Source: DATMGU01 sp035555315
GTDB lineage: Bacteria; Pseudomonadota; Alphaproteobacteria; ATCC43930; CGMCC-115725
Assembly: GCA_035555315.1 (NCBI GenBank)
Contig: DATMGU010000045.1
Span: 1-12,665, forward strand
Reading direction: 5' to 3'
Length of the DNA: 12,665 nt
Part shown: positions 7,308 to 12,665 of the stretch, piece after piece
Numbering within the stretch: position 1 is the first letter of the stretch
Layout: the number at the start of each line of letters is the position of its first letter
The notes under the pieces: model-generated
Seen by the model: the letters and a program-made list of their open reading frames with translations, nothing else
Databases searched by the model: none
What the model was told of the DNA's origin: nothing
Position numbers and translations under genes: made by a program

Positions 7308-8102
7308 ATGATCACGCTCGCCACCTCATTCACCTGCATGACGTTGTTGGCCGCCTGTTCCACCGCCAATGCCGCGTCGCCCGAGGCCGCCAAGGATCTG
7401 GCGCCGAGCGGCCGGCTGCGCGCCGCCATCAATTTCGGCAATCCGGTGCTCGCCCAGAAAGATCCCAAGACCGGCGAACCCCAAGGCGCTTCGGTGGCGT
7501 TGGCGCGGGAACTCGGCCGGCAACTCGGCGTGCCGGTTGATCTCGTGCCGTTCAACGAGGCCGGGGCTGTCTTCGAGGCGGTCAAGATCGGTGCCTGGGA
7601 TATCGCCTTCCTGGCGATCGACCCGGTGCGTGCCGCCGGCATCGATTTCACGGCACCCTATGTGGTGATCGAGGGCACCTATCTGGTTCCCGCGGGCTCG
7701 GCGCTGCGGCGGATCGAGGATGTCGATCGGGACGGGATCCAGATCGGCGTCGCCAAGGGCAGCGCCTACGACCTTTATCTCACCCGCGCGCTGAAGCATG
7801 CCCGGATCATCCGCGCGGATAACTCGGCCGGCGCCGTCGCCCTGCTGGAGCAGAACAAGGTCGAGGCCCTGGCCGGGGTGAAGCAGCCGCTGGTCGAGTA
7901 TGCCCAGGCACATCCGGAGACACGCGTGATCCCCGGCCGCTTCATGGAGATCAACCAAGCCATGGGCGTGCCCAAGGGACGGCGGGCGGCCGAAGCCTTC
8001 CTGCGCGACTTCGTCGAGACGATGAAATCCTCCGGCTTCGTCGCCAGAGCGCTGGCCGCGAGCGGTCAGGCCGACGCGACCGTGGCCCCACCGGCGCCGT
8101 AG
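7308..8102 (+). CDS. Family-3 extracellular solute-binding protein (transporter substrate-binding domain)
   Basis: The 264-residue protein has an N-terminal export signal. The sequence LLAAC fits a lipobox (Cys17), so a lipoprotein is possible; cleavage after ANA is the alternative. The SBP_bac_3 fold follows: LRAAINFGNPVL, the PQGASVALARELGRQLGVPVDLVPF block, KIGAWDIAFLAIDPVRAAGIDFTAPYVVIEGTYLV, then IGVAKGSAYDLYLTR in lobe 2. The family binds polar amino acids or other small ligands in the periplasm, feeding an ABC permease or a sensor. No permease or ATPase gene is in the window, so it is an orphan; pairing with the nearby kinase is only positional, since that kinase is cytoplasmic. The ATG follows GAGG (7294-7297) by 10 nt. 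The extreme C-terminus is Ala/Pro-rich. Confidence 0.87.
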   Translation: MITLATSFTCMTLLAACSTANAASPEAAKDLAPSGRLRAAINFGNPVLAQKDPKTGEPQGASVALARELGRQLGVPVDLVPFNEAGAVFEAVKIGAWDIAFLAIDPVRAAGIDFTAPYVVIEGTYLVPAGSALRRIEDVDRDGIQIGVAKGSAYDLYLTRALKHARIIRADNSAGAVALLEQNKVEALAGVKQPLVEYAQAHPETRVIPGRFMEINQAMGVPKGRRAAEAFLRDFVETMKSSGFVARALAASGQADATVAPPAP

Positions 8103-8204
8103 TCTGCTTCGTGCCGGTCACCGTCGATACACAGGAACATGCCCAAGAGGGCGAGCAATCGGCCGGCTGACGCCGCCGGATTCAACCGCCATAGGATTTC
8201 CGCG

Positions 8205-9398
8205 ATGTCCCGTATCGACGGCTCCCCCGGCACGGCCGAGCAAAGCCCCTGCGCCGCCGCCATGCTGCCGCTCGACCAGGCCAGCAGCCTGCCTGCCGCC
8301 TGCTACACCTCCCAGGCGTTCTTCGATGCGGAGATGACGCATATCCACCGGCGCGGCTGGTTCCTGGCCGGCCGTGCCGACGAGTGGCCGAAGCCGGGGG
8401 ATTATCGGGCGATCGAGACGGTCGGCGGCCCGGTGCTGGTGATCCGCGACAAGACCGGCGGGCTCGGCGCCTTCGCCAATGTCTGTCGCCACCGCGGCTC
8501 GCCGCTGCTGACCGGCGAGGGGACGTGCCGGGCGATCGTCTGTCCCTATCACGGCTGGGGCTACGCGCTCGATGGCAGGTTGGTCGGGGCGCCGGACATG
8601 CCGCCACCAGGCCAATTCGACCAGCCGGGCCAATTCGACCAGCCGGGCCAATTCGACTATGCGAAAAACGGCCTGGTCCCGGTCCGTCTCGAGCAATGGG
8701 CCGGCTTCGTGTTCCTGACCTTCGACGAGGCGGCGCCCCCTTTGTTGGCGCAGCTGGGTGACCTGCCGGCGACGTTCCGCGATCATCACCCGGAAGACAT
8801 GATCTGCACCTGGCGCGAGGACATCGAGACCGACTGCAACTGGAAACTGCTGCTCGAAAACGCGCTGGAGAGCTACCACACCAGTCTGGTGCACGCGAAA
8901 ACCGTGGGCACGCAGCATTCGGAAAGCATCGTCACCCAGGGCGGCTGGCAGGCGATCCAGGTGATCAGCGAGCGCTCCACCGCCGTGTTGGGTGATGCAC
9001 CACCGCCGTTTCCGCCGATCGAGGGGCTCGGCGCCGCCGCCCGGCGCGGCACCTATTTCACGCTGATCCATCCGACGACGCAATTCGCCGTGGCGCAGGA
9101 TTGCCTGTGGTGGCTGGCCGTGCGTCCGGTGGCGCCCGATCGATCGGTGCTGTCGCTTGGCGGCTGTTTCCCGGCGGCGACCACCCGGCGGCCCGATTTC
9201 GAGCGGGAGGCGCTGGCTTATTACGATCGGTGGCACCGGGTGGCGCTGGAGGATGTCGGCATGCTGGCGTCGCAGCAGCGTGGCCTGACCTCCATCCTGC
9301 ACCGTCCCGGTCCGCTATCGTGGCGCGACGATCAGGTGCATCGGTTCGGTCGCTGGGTGCTGGGGCAGGTGCCGGCGGAACTCTGGCCGCTCCGCTAA
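8205..9398 (+). CDS. Rieske non-heme iron oxygenase, alpha (oxygenase) subunit
   Basis: The 397-residue protein has a Rieske [2Fe-2S] domain with Cys94-x-His96 (NVCRHRGSPLL) and Cys113-x2-His116 (VCPYHGWGY). The catalytic domain has DCNWKLLLENALESYHTSLVH, with mononuclear iron ligands His225 and His230, and a likely third ligand Asp350 (ALEDVGM). The bridging position holds Glu222 (LESYH), as in the carnitine and glycine-betaine oxygenase branch, where aromatic-ring dioxygenases have Asp. That points to a hydroxylase or N-demethylase, but the substrate is unknown. No reductase or ferredoxin gene lies beside it, so its electron donor must be encoded elsewhere. I chose ATG 8205 (AGGA at 8193-8196, 8 nt away) over ATG 8139. 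A loop after the Rieske motif contains a tandem repeat. Confidence 0.9.
   Translation: MSRIDGSPGTAEQSPCAAAMLPLDQASSLPAACYTSQAFFDAEMTHIHRRGWFLAGRADEWPKPGDYRAIETVGGPVLVIRDKTGGLGAFANVCRHRGSPLLTGEGTCRAIVCPYHGWGYALDGRLVGAPDMPPPGQFDQPGQFDQPGQFDYAKNGLVPVRLEQWAGFVFLTFDEAAPPLLAQLGDLPATFRDHHPEDMICTWREDIETDCNWKLLLENALESYHTSLVHAKTVGTQHSESIVTQGGWQAIQVISERSTAVLGDAPPPFPPIEGLGAAARRGTYFTLIHPTTQFAVAQDCLWWLAVRPVAPDRSVLSLGGCFPAATTRRPDFEREALAYYDRWHRVALEDVGMLASQQRGLTSILHRPGPLSWRDDQVHRFGRWVLGQVPAELWPLR
8610..8657 (+). repeat. 18-bp tandem repeat, 2.7 copies, inside the Rieske domain
   Basis: Units at 8610-8627 and 8628-8645 are identical, and a third partial unit starts at 8646. They encode GQFDQP-GQFDQP-GQFDY at about residues 136-152, just after the CPYHGW cluster ligand segment. 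In relatives this is a short loop, so the repeat probably lengthens it in frame. Copy identity at DNA level suggests recent expansion. Confidence 0.93.
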
Positions 9399-9409
9399 AA
9401 TAAAAGAAA

Positions 9410-9447
9410 CCCCCGGTGCCCGCCCAAAATTGACGGGACCCCGGGGG
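9410..9447 (-). terminator. Hairpin with T-rich tail, terminator for the minus-strand membrane gene
   Basis: CCCCCGG (9410-9416) pairs perfectly with CCGGGGG (9441-9447), and an inner CCCG/CGGG stem (9419-9422 with 9434-9437) supports it. Read on the minus strand, the stem is followed by a T-rich tail (complement of the A-rich 9396-9409). It starts 6 nt beyond the stop of the minus-strand gene, at 9454. On the plus strand there is no T run after the stem, so it is less convincing for the Rieske gene. Confidence 0.68.
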
Positions 9448-9453
9448 AGCCGA

Positions 9454-9705
9454 TCATCGCTCAGTGGGCACTCGGATCCGTTGCTCTATCGTGAATCCGG
9501 TCGGGGAGGGGAGGAGGGCCAGCCCGCCGGCGATATGCGCAAGGACGATAATACCGAAGCTCACCGCTCCGACGGCATCGCACACGGCGAAAGTGACGAG
9601 CGTTGGGGCGCTGGTGGCACAAGCGATCGTGAGCGTCAGGAGTGCCGTCGCTCCCAGGAAGAGCCAGATCATGCAACCGATCAAAATAGCTTGATGCTTG
9701 ACCAT
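9454..9705 (-). CDS. Small two-helix membrane protein, unknown function
   Basis: The ATG at 9705 gives an 83-residue protein. GGAGG lies 9 nt upstream on the minus strand, and a terminator hairpin follows the stop. Helix 1 spans about residues 6-29 (ILIGCMIWLFLGATALLTLTI). A long hydrophobic stretch at about 34-63 forms one further helix, or two tightly packed ones. The tail is charged (IEQRIRVPTER). No family is recognised. The frame stays open upstream to 9981, but that extension is Pro/Arg-rich and unlike a protein, so I exclude it. The hydrophobic pattern, ribosome site and terminator agree well. Confidence 0.72.
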   Translation of the reverse strand: MVKHQAILIGCMIWLFLGATALLTLTIACATSAPTLVTFAVCDAVGAVSFGIIVLAHIAGGLALLPSPTGFTIEQRIRVPTER

Positions 9706-10276
9706 GGCGGCCCCTCCAACGGGATCCAACGGGTTACCTGAGGCGTATACTGCGACGGGAGGGGCGGATCGGCTGTGAACTGGGCCACAGCCGATGTCGA
9801 ATTTCGACCCGTCGTTCCCGGCCGTCGTTTCGCGCTGGTGCCGTTGCACAGGGAATTTGACGGGTTGAACGGCGGGTTGGCTTCGATGCCGGGCGGTCTT
9901 TTGCGGTCCCGGACCGCCTGGCCGAGATGGGCCGATAGCGGCTGGACAGCTTTCGGGCGGCCCTGGGTGAGAAGCGGCCATTTAACCTCTTGGCAGTTCC
10001 CGACCCATGATGGTCGCTCCTGAGTTGGTCAGATCGGCCCAAAAGCAGTCGTAGCATTTGCCGCCAAATGCGACCCGCGAGACGCTGCTCCTTCCGCTCC
10101 AACGCGCAATAACACTCGGACTCCGCCGCCTGCTGGATGAAGGGACGGCGGCATCGGGATGATTGACATCCGAACGGCTCTATGGCGCAAAGTCCTTCAT
10201 TTCAGTGTGGGCTGCGGCATCGGAAATATTCAAATCTACCGAGAAGATGTATCCAAACCCCAAGGGGCGAACCTGA
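9706..10276. other. Gene-free stretch, GC-rich with hairpins, then promoter region of the HEPN gene
   Basis: Open frames here are Arg/Pro-rich with no good start, so I call no gene. The 9940-10080 part, read on the minus strand, shows fragments such as ATGGGTCGG, AACTGCCA and CCCGAAAGC that recall decayed intergenic repeats; similar pieces occur at 12110-12250. A short direct repeat of CCAACGGG lies at 9716-9733. TTGACA (10163-10168) matches a -35 box, but no convincing -10 follows at the usual distance. From about 10160 the DNA becomes AT-richer. Confidence 0.5.
10054..10071. repeat. Short perfect stem-loop in the gene-free stretch
   Basis: GCATTTG (10054-10060) pairs perfectly with CAAATGC (10065-10071) around a CCGC tetraloop. 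There is no T run on either side, so it is not a standard terminator. It could be a remnant of a repeat element or chance. Confidence 0.4.
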
Positions 10277-11095
10277 ATGGATTTCCGCGACGCCTGGGCA
10301 AAGCTGCAACGTGAGGAGGATGAGCGCTATATGGCGTGCATCGCCAAAATCGATTCAGAGCGCCGGGGAATTGGCATTACGTGTCCGTATTGCTTGACAC
10401 TCAATTGGGTAGTTCTCCCTGCCCAAAGGCAAGGCAATGTGATGCCACTTAAGCTGGCTTGCCCAAAGGCCTGCGGATATTATGGAGACGTAGATCTTTT
10501 TGCCCCAAGGCAGCTTACTGCAAAGCAGATCGCGGACTTCGATGTCGAGTATGTTTGTCGCCGCGACATGACAATTACGCGCTCATTTGGAAAATTCCTC
10601 AGGTGCCCGTTTTGCGCTTATGAGAATTGTCGCGAAATAATGCGTGACTTGACTGTATTCGTGGACGCCGCTTGCGTTTCAGAGGATCTAGATCGTGATG
10701 GGCTTGCCGACATACTTTCTCGTATTGTCAGTACGTTTGACGGCGTCATGCGAATCTGCAATTTAATTGCTGTGCGCAATTATAAAAACGGCTCTATTTA
10801 CGCTATGAAACCTGTAACTTCATTTCAAAATCCCGTCGCCGCACGCGATAAGATGCTGCCCGATTGGGACATGGCAGTGGAGGCAGGCGATTGGCAAGGG
10901 TTCGTTCTGGCGTTTCAAAAGCGCCACTGTTTCATGCACACCTTGGGCCTGGCGGATCAAGCCTATATTGACAAGACAGGTGACACTACCGCAGTTGTTG
11001 GTCGGAATATAAAATTGACAGTGCACGAAGTCATCTCCTTTGCTCGCCAGTCGGAGAATATCGTCTCAAATTTCTTCGGACAGTACTTTTCTTGA
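10277..11095 (+). CDS. Zinc-ribbon protein with HEPN-like C-terminal domain (putative ribonuclease)
   Basis: The 272-residue protein has an N-terminal metal-binding region with CPYC (36-39) and CPKAC (62-66), then Cys94, CPFC (110-113) and Cys118, which suggests one or two zinc ribbons. The C-terminal half is helical. It contains KRHCFMHTLGLADQAYIDKTGD (about 215-236) and VVGRNIKLTVHEV, which resembles the RxxxxH...G.vD..Yi.ktgd pattern of HEPN-type domains. Arg216-x4-His221 fits the HEPN catalytic motif Rx4-6H. HEPN proteins of toxin and defence systems are often metal-independent RNases; activity here is inferred. AAGGGG (10262-10267) lies 9 nt before the ATG. Base and codon use is more AT-rich than the neighbours, suggesting transfer. 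It converges on the Fic gene with only 29 nt between. No known named family is assigned. Confidence 0.78.
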   Translation: MDFRDAWAKLQREEDERYMACIAKIDSERRGIGITCPYCLTLNWVVLPAQRQGNVMPLKLACPKACGYYGDVDLFAPRQLTAKQIADFDVEYVCRRDMTITRSFGKFLRCPFCAYENCREIMRDLTVFVDAACVSEDLDRDGLADILSRIVSTFDGVMRICNLIAVRNYKNGSIYAMKPVTSFQNPVAARDKMLPDWDMAVEAGDWQGFVLAFQKRHCFMHTLGLADQAYIDKTGDTTAVVGRNIKLTVHEVISFARQSENIVSNFFGQYFS

Positions 11096-11124
11096 TCACA
11101 CAGGTTTAGAGGCTCTGTACTAAG

Positions 11125-11940
11125 TCAACGGTAGGCAAGGCGCTTGAGGGGCTCCTCGTAGATACCGATAAGTCTACTCAGGGGATCGGCTCCTTTGAAA
11201 AACACCTGGGCATCAACTCCGTTTTCCGGGAGAAGACCGGTTGCCTTTCTCACGGTCGAAATTGCGTTTCTAGACACCTCGCGGGACCAACCGGGAAATC
11301 CTATCTGCGCGACCCGTTCTTCGCCTTTGTATACGTTGATGTAATTGCCGTTCGGATTACCGATAGAACAGCCGTGCACGCGCAGACGCGTCTGAAGCTC
11401 ATTGAACGTCACGATATAGGACATACGATTATCCTGTCTTCGGAACATGGTCTTGAACTTCGGAGCGATTTCGCTCACCTCCATGTGCCGTCCGTTGACC
11501 CTCCTAAAATCGGCTATCTCAACCGTAAAGTCCTCCACGTCAGTTATTTCCACTGCTGGAAGATAGCCGTGTTCCATCATAAAGAATACTGAGCTAAGGA
11601 AAGCCGTTCTTTTGTTTCCATCGTGGAAAGGATGGTCGTTTATCAATCCAAAAATAAGCGACGCGGCGATATCCCAAAAGTCAGAGTACACGAACGATCC
11701 GCCTGCAGAAGCCAACTGGCGGCAGACCGCAGAAGAAAGGAGGCCGAAGTCCTTGGGGCCGAAGCCAGCTATACCCTCACCCAACTTTAGAAAATGGTCG
11801 CAGATTAGATAATGGGCATCCATAACATCTTCGCATGTTAAATAAGGCCTATCTCCTGAATATTCAATTTCATTTATTTGGGAGTAGTAATGTAAATAGT
11901 TATCATATAGTTTTGGCGACAGGTCAGTCTTGTCAAGCAT
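11125..11940 (-). CDS. Doc-type Fic domain protein with C-terminal HicA-like domain
   Basis: The 271-residue protein (from ATG 11940) has a Fic/Doc fold at about residues 30-165 with the complete active-site motif HPFHDGNKR (103-111). Lys110 replaces the second Gly of classical Fic AMPylases, as in Doc, which phosphorylates EF-Tu. The part from about residue 173 (MSYIVTFNELQTRLRVHG...) forms a second domain. Its alpha-beta-beta-beta-alpha layout resembles HicA/dsRBD-like toxins, but NGNY (197-200) stands where HicA has its GSHH histidine, so RNase activity is not expected. GAGG and AAGGA lie 3 and 10 nt before the ATG; a TTG at 11967 would add nine residues. No Phd-like antitoxin gene is adjacent and I see no clear inhibitory helix motif. 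AT-rich composition matches the neighbouring HEPN gene. Confidence 0.83.
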   Translation of the reverse strand: MLDKTDLSPKLYDNYLHYYSQINEIEYSGDRPYLTCEDVMDAHYLICDHFLKLGEGIAGFGPKDFGLLSSAVCRQLASAGGSFVYSDFWDIAASLIFGLINDHPFHDGNKRTAFLSSVFFMMEHGYLPAVEITDVEDFTVEIADFRRVNGRHMEVSEIAPKFKTMFRRQDNRMSYIVTFNELQTRLRVHGCSIGNPNGNYINVYKGEERVAQIGFPGWSREVSRNAISTVRKATGLLPENGVDAQVFFKGADPLSRLIGIYEEPLKRLAYR

Positions 11941-11967
11941 CTGCCTCACATCCTTATGACGGTTCAA

Positions 11968-12349
11968 TACTTTCTCGTCGTCACGACAGAGGACGCTGTG
12001 GCCACTGAACGACTTAAGAGATATACGCTAGAAAACGACCACTTGGCAGAGTTGCATTAGACTGTAGATCGGCCGTCGCGGGTCGGAAGCGGCCGAAGCG
12101 CTCGGCCGAGACTGGTGTCAGCCTGGCATGCCGTGCACCAGAAAAGCGACATCCACTTTCGGTCCGCTCCGGCCGTGAGGCGATGTCCGGTAACACCGCT
12201 TCAGAGCCCGAAAGCCGACGGTCCGGTTTCCACCCATCTCGGTCATTCACGCATTTGACACCAAAGTCCGCTTCCGAGCAGAGGCGATGATCGACCGGAC
12301 GGCTAACATGGGCGCAATGTTGTCGGATCCGACGGCCGTGGCGACGGGC
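11968..12349. other. Gene-free stretch with GC-rich hairpins at the right island border
   Basis: No convincing gene was found. Composition returns from AT-rich to GC-rich near 12060. CGGCCGA (12090-12096) pairs with TCGGCCG (12102-12108) around a 5-nt loop. The 12110-12250 part, read on the minus strand, has ATGGGTGGAAACCGGACC, GCTTTCGGGC and ACCGGACATCGCC, which look like a decayed dispersed intergenic repeat. Frames across it are Arg/Ser-rich without good starts. The 3' flank of the HTH gene begins at 12350. Confidence 0.45.
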
Positions 12350-12665
12350 TTATGCGCGCGGTCTGCCGGGATTAAGGGCGGCGAGGGCGAATTTCGGCTC
12401 TCGCGCAACAATCCTCAAGAGCGCCCTGGCAGCGGGATCAGGAGACACTCGGCCTTGTTCCCAGTTGCGCAAGGTCGCGACCGGGATTGTCAGGGCCGCG
12501 GCAAATTCAGTTTGGCTCATGCCCAGTTGCGAACGAATCCGGGCGGGTTGTAAATCTTCGACAAAAGTTCCGAGGTCTGCTTGCGGGTCCTCGCCGTCCT
12601 CGATCCTCTGCAGGGCAATATCCGCCTCGGTCGTCGCTTCGATTTTGGCACGGTCAATCCGTGGC
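12350..12665 (-). CDS. HTH antitoxin-like transcriptional regulator (HigA/NadS type), 5' end beyond window
   Basis: On the minus strand the frame is open from the window edge to a TAA at 12352-12350, giving 104 codons with no start inside the window. The N-terminal visible part reads RAKIEATTEADIALQRIEDGEDP, an acidic linker often found in small antitoxins. An XRE-type helix-turn-helix follows: IRSQLGMSQTEFAAALTIPVATLRNWEQGR, with the recognition-helix TLRNWEQG signature, and then PDPAARALLRIVAREP. Such proteins bind DNA and usually repress their own operon together with a partner toxin, which would lie upstream, to the right of this window. Codon use is GC-rich like the chromosome, unlike the HEPN/Fic pair. 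The toxin partner is inferred from the family and is not seen. Confidence 0.85.
   Translation of the reverse strand, partial: PRIDRAKIEATTEADIALQRIEDGEDPQADLGTFVEDLQPARIRSQLGMSQTEFAAALTIPVATLRNWEQGRVSPDPAARALLRIVAREPKFALAALNPGRPRA

Noticed and set aside
8118..9302. 394-codon minus-strand frame opposite the Rieske oxygenase
   Set aside because: Antisense shadow of the Rieske gene, Arg/Gln/His-rich, with a repeat-derived LARLVELARLVEL stretch.
9775..10023. Plus-strand 82-codon frame
   Set aside because: No ribosome site, composition follows repeat-like DNA, no recognisable motif.
9734..10102. Minus-strand 122-codon frame in the gene-free stretch
   Set aside because: Arg/Ser/Pro-rich with no hydrophobic pattern or good ribosome site; its first 20 residues look more protein-like but match nothing I know, so at most a relic.
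10163..10191. TTGACA as the -35 box of the HEPN gene promoter
   Set aside because: The hexamer is exact, but no acceptable -10 box lies 16-18 nt downstream, so I did not list it as a promoter.
9989..12074. Direct repeats CTTGGCAG (9989, 12042) and AGATCGGCC (10031, 12066) as possible attachment sites of the island
   Set aside because: They are 8 and 9 bp, spacing between them differs on the two sides, and such matches are expected by chance between stretches of this length. No integrase or tRNA gene is present.
12287..12553. Plus-strand 88-codon frame
   Set aside because: It is antisense to the recognised HTH regulator at 12350-12665.

Overview
The window is mostly GC-rich, tightly packed DNA with GTG and TTG starts, short purine-rich ribosome binding sites and mostly strong GC codon preference. 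The gene families (EamA exporter, PCMH-type FAD oxidase, Rieske oxygenase, DoxX, PAS histidine kinase) fit a metabolically versatile proteobacterium, most likely an alphaproteobacterium of the Rhodospirillales/Rhizobiales kind. This placement is inference from composition and gene content only. No rRNA, tRNA, CRISPR array or insertion sequence was seen.

Region 1 (1-1657): the 3' part of a cytosine-deaminase-type amidohydrolase, then a DoxX membrane protein and a GC-rich hairpin. Region 2 (1660-5117): after a TTAA-rich stretch with an inverted repeat come an aspartate/ornithine carbamoyltransferase homologue, an EamA exporter 15 nt downstream, and an FAD-linked oxidase. The carbamoyltransferase keeps the carbamoyl-phosphate residues but appears to lack key aspartate-binding residues, so this may be a small pathway with an exported carbamoylated product. 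Region 3 (5114-9398): a convergent flavodoxin-fold quinone reductase on the minus strand; divergent from it a soluble PAS histidine kinase, a small secreted protein, a family-3 solute-binding protein and a Rieske oxygenase, all on the plus strand. Region 4 (9410-9705): a two-helix membrane protein on the minus strand with its own terminator.

Region 5 (about 10160-11970) is visibly AT-richer and looks acquired. It holds two convergent genes: a zinc-ribbon protein whose C-terminal part looks like a HEPN ribonuclease domain (R-x4-H), and a Doc-type Fic protein with a C-terminal domain resembling the HicA fold. On both sides are gene-free, GC-rich, hairpin-rich stretches that resemble each other weakly. 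The right edge carries the 3' part of an HTH antitoxin-like regulator on the minus strand, which is absent from simple start-to-stop ORF calling because its start lies outside the window. The HEPN/Fic pair is the best candidate here for an undescribed defence or toxin system; that role is inferred, not shown.
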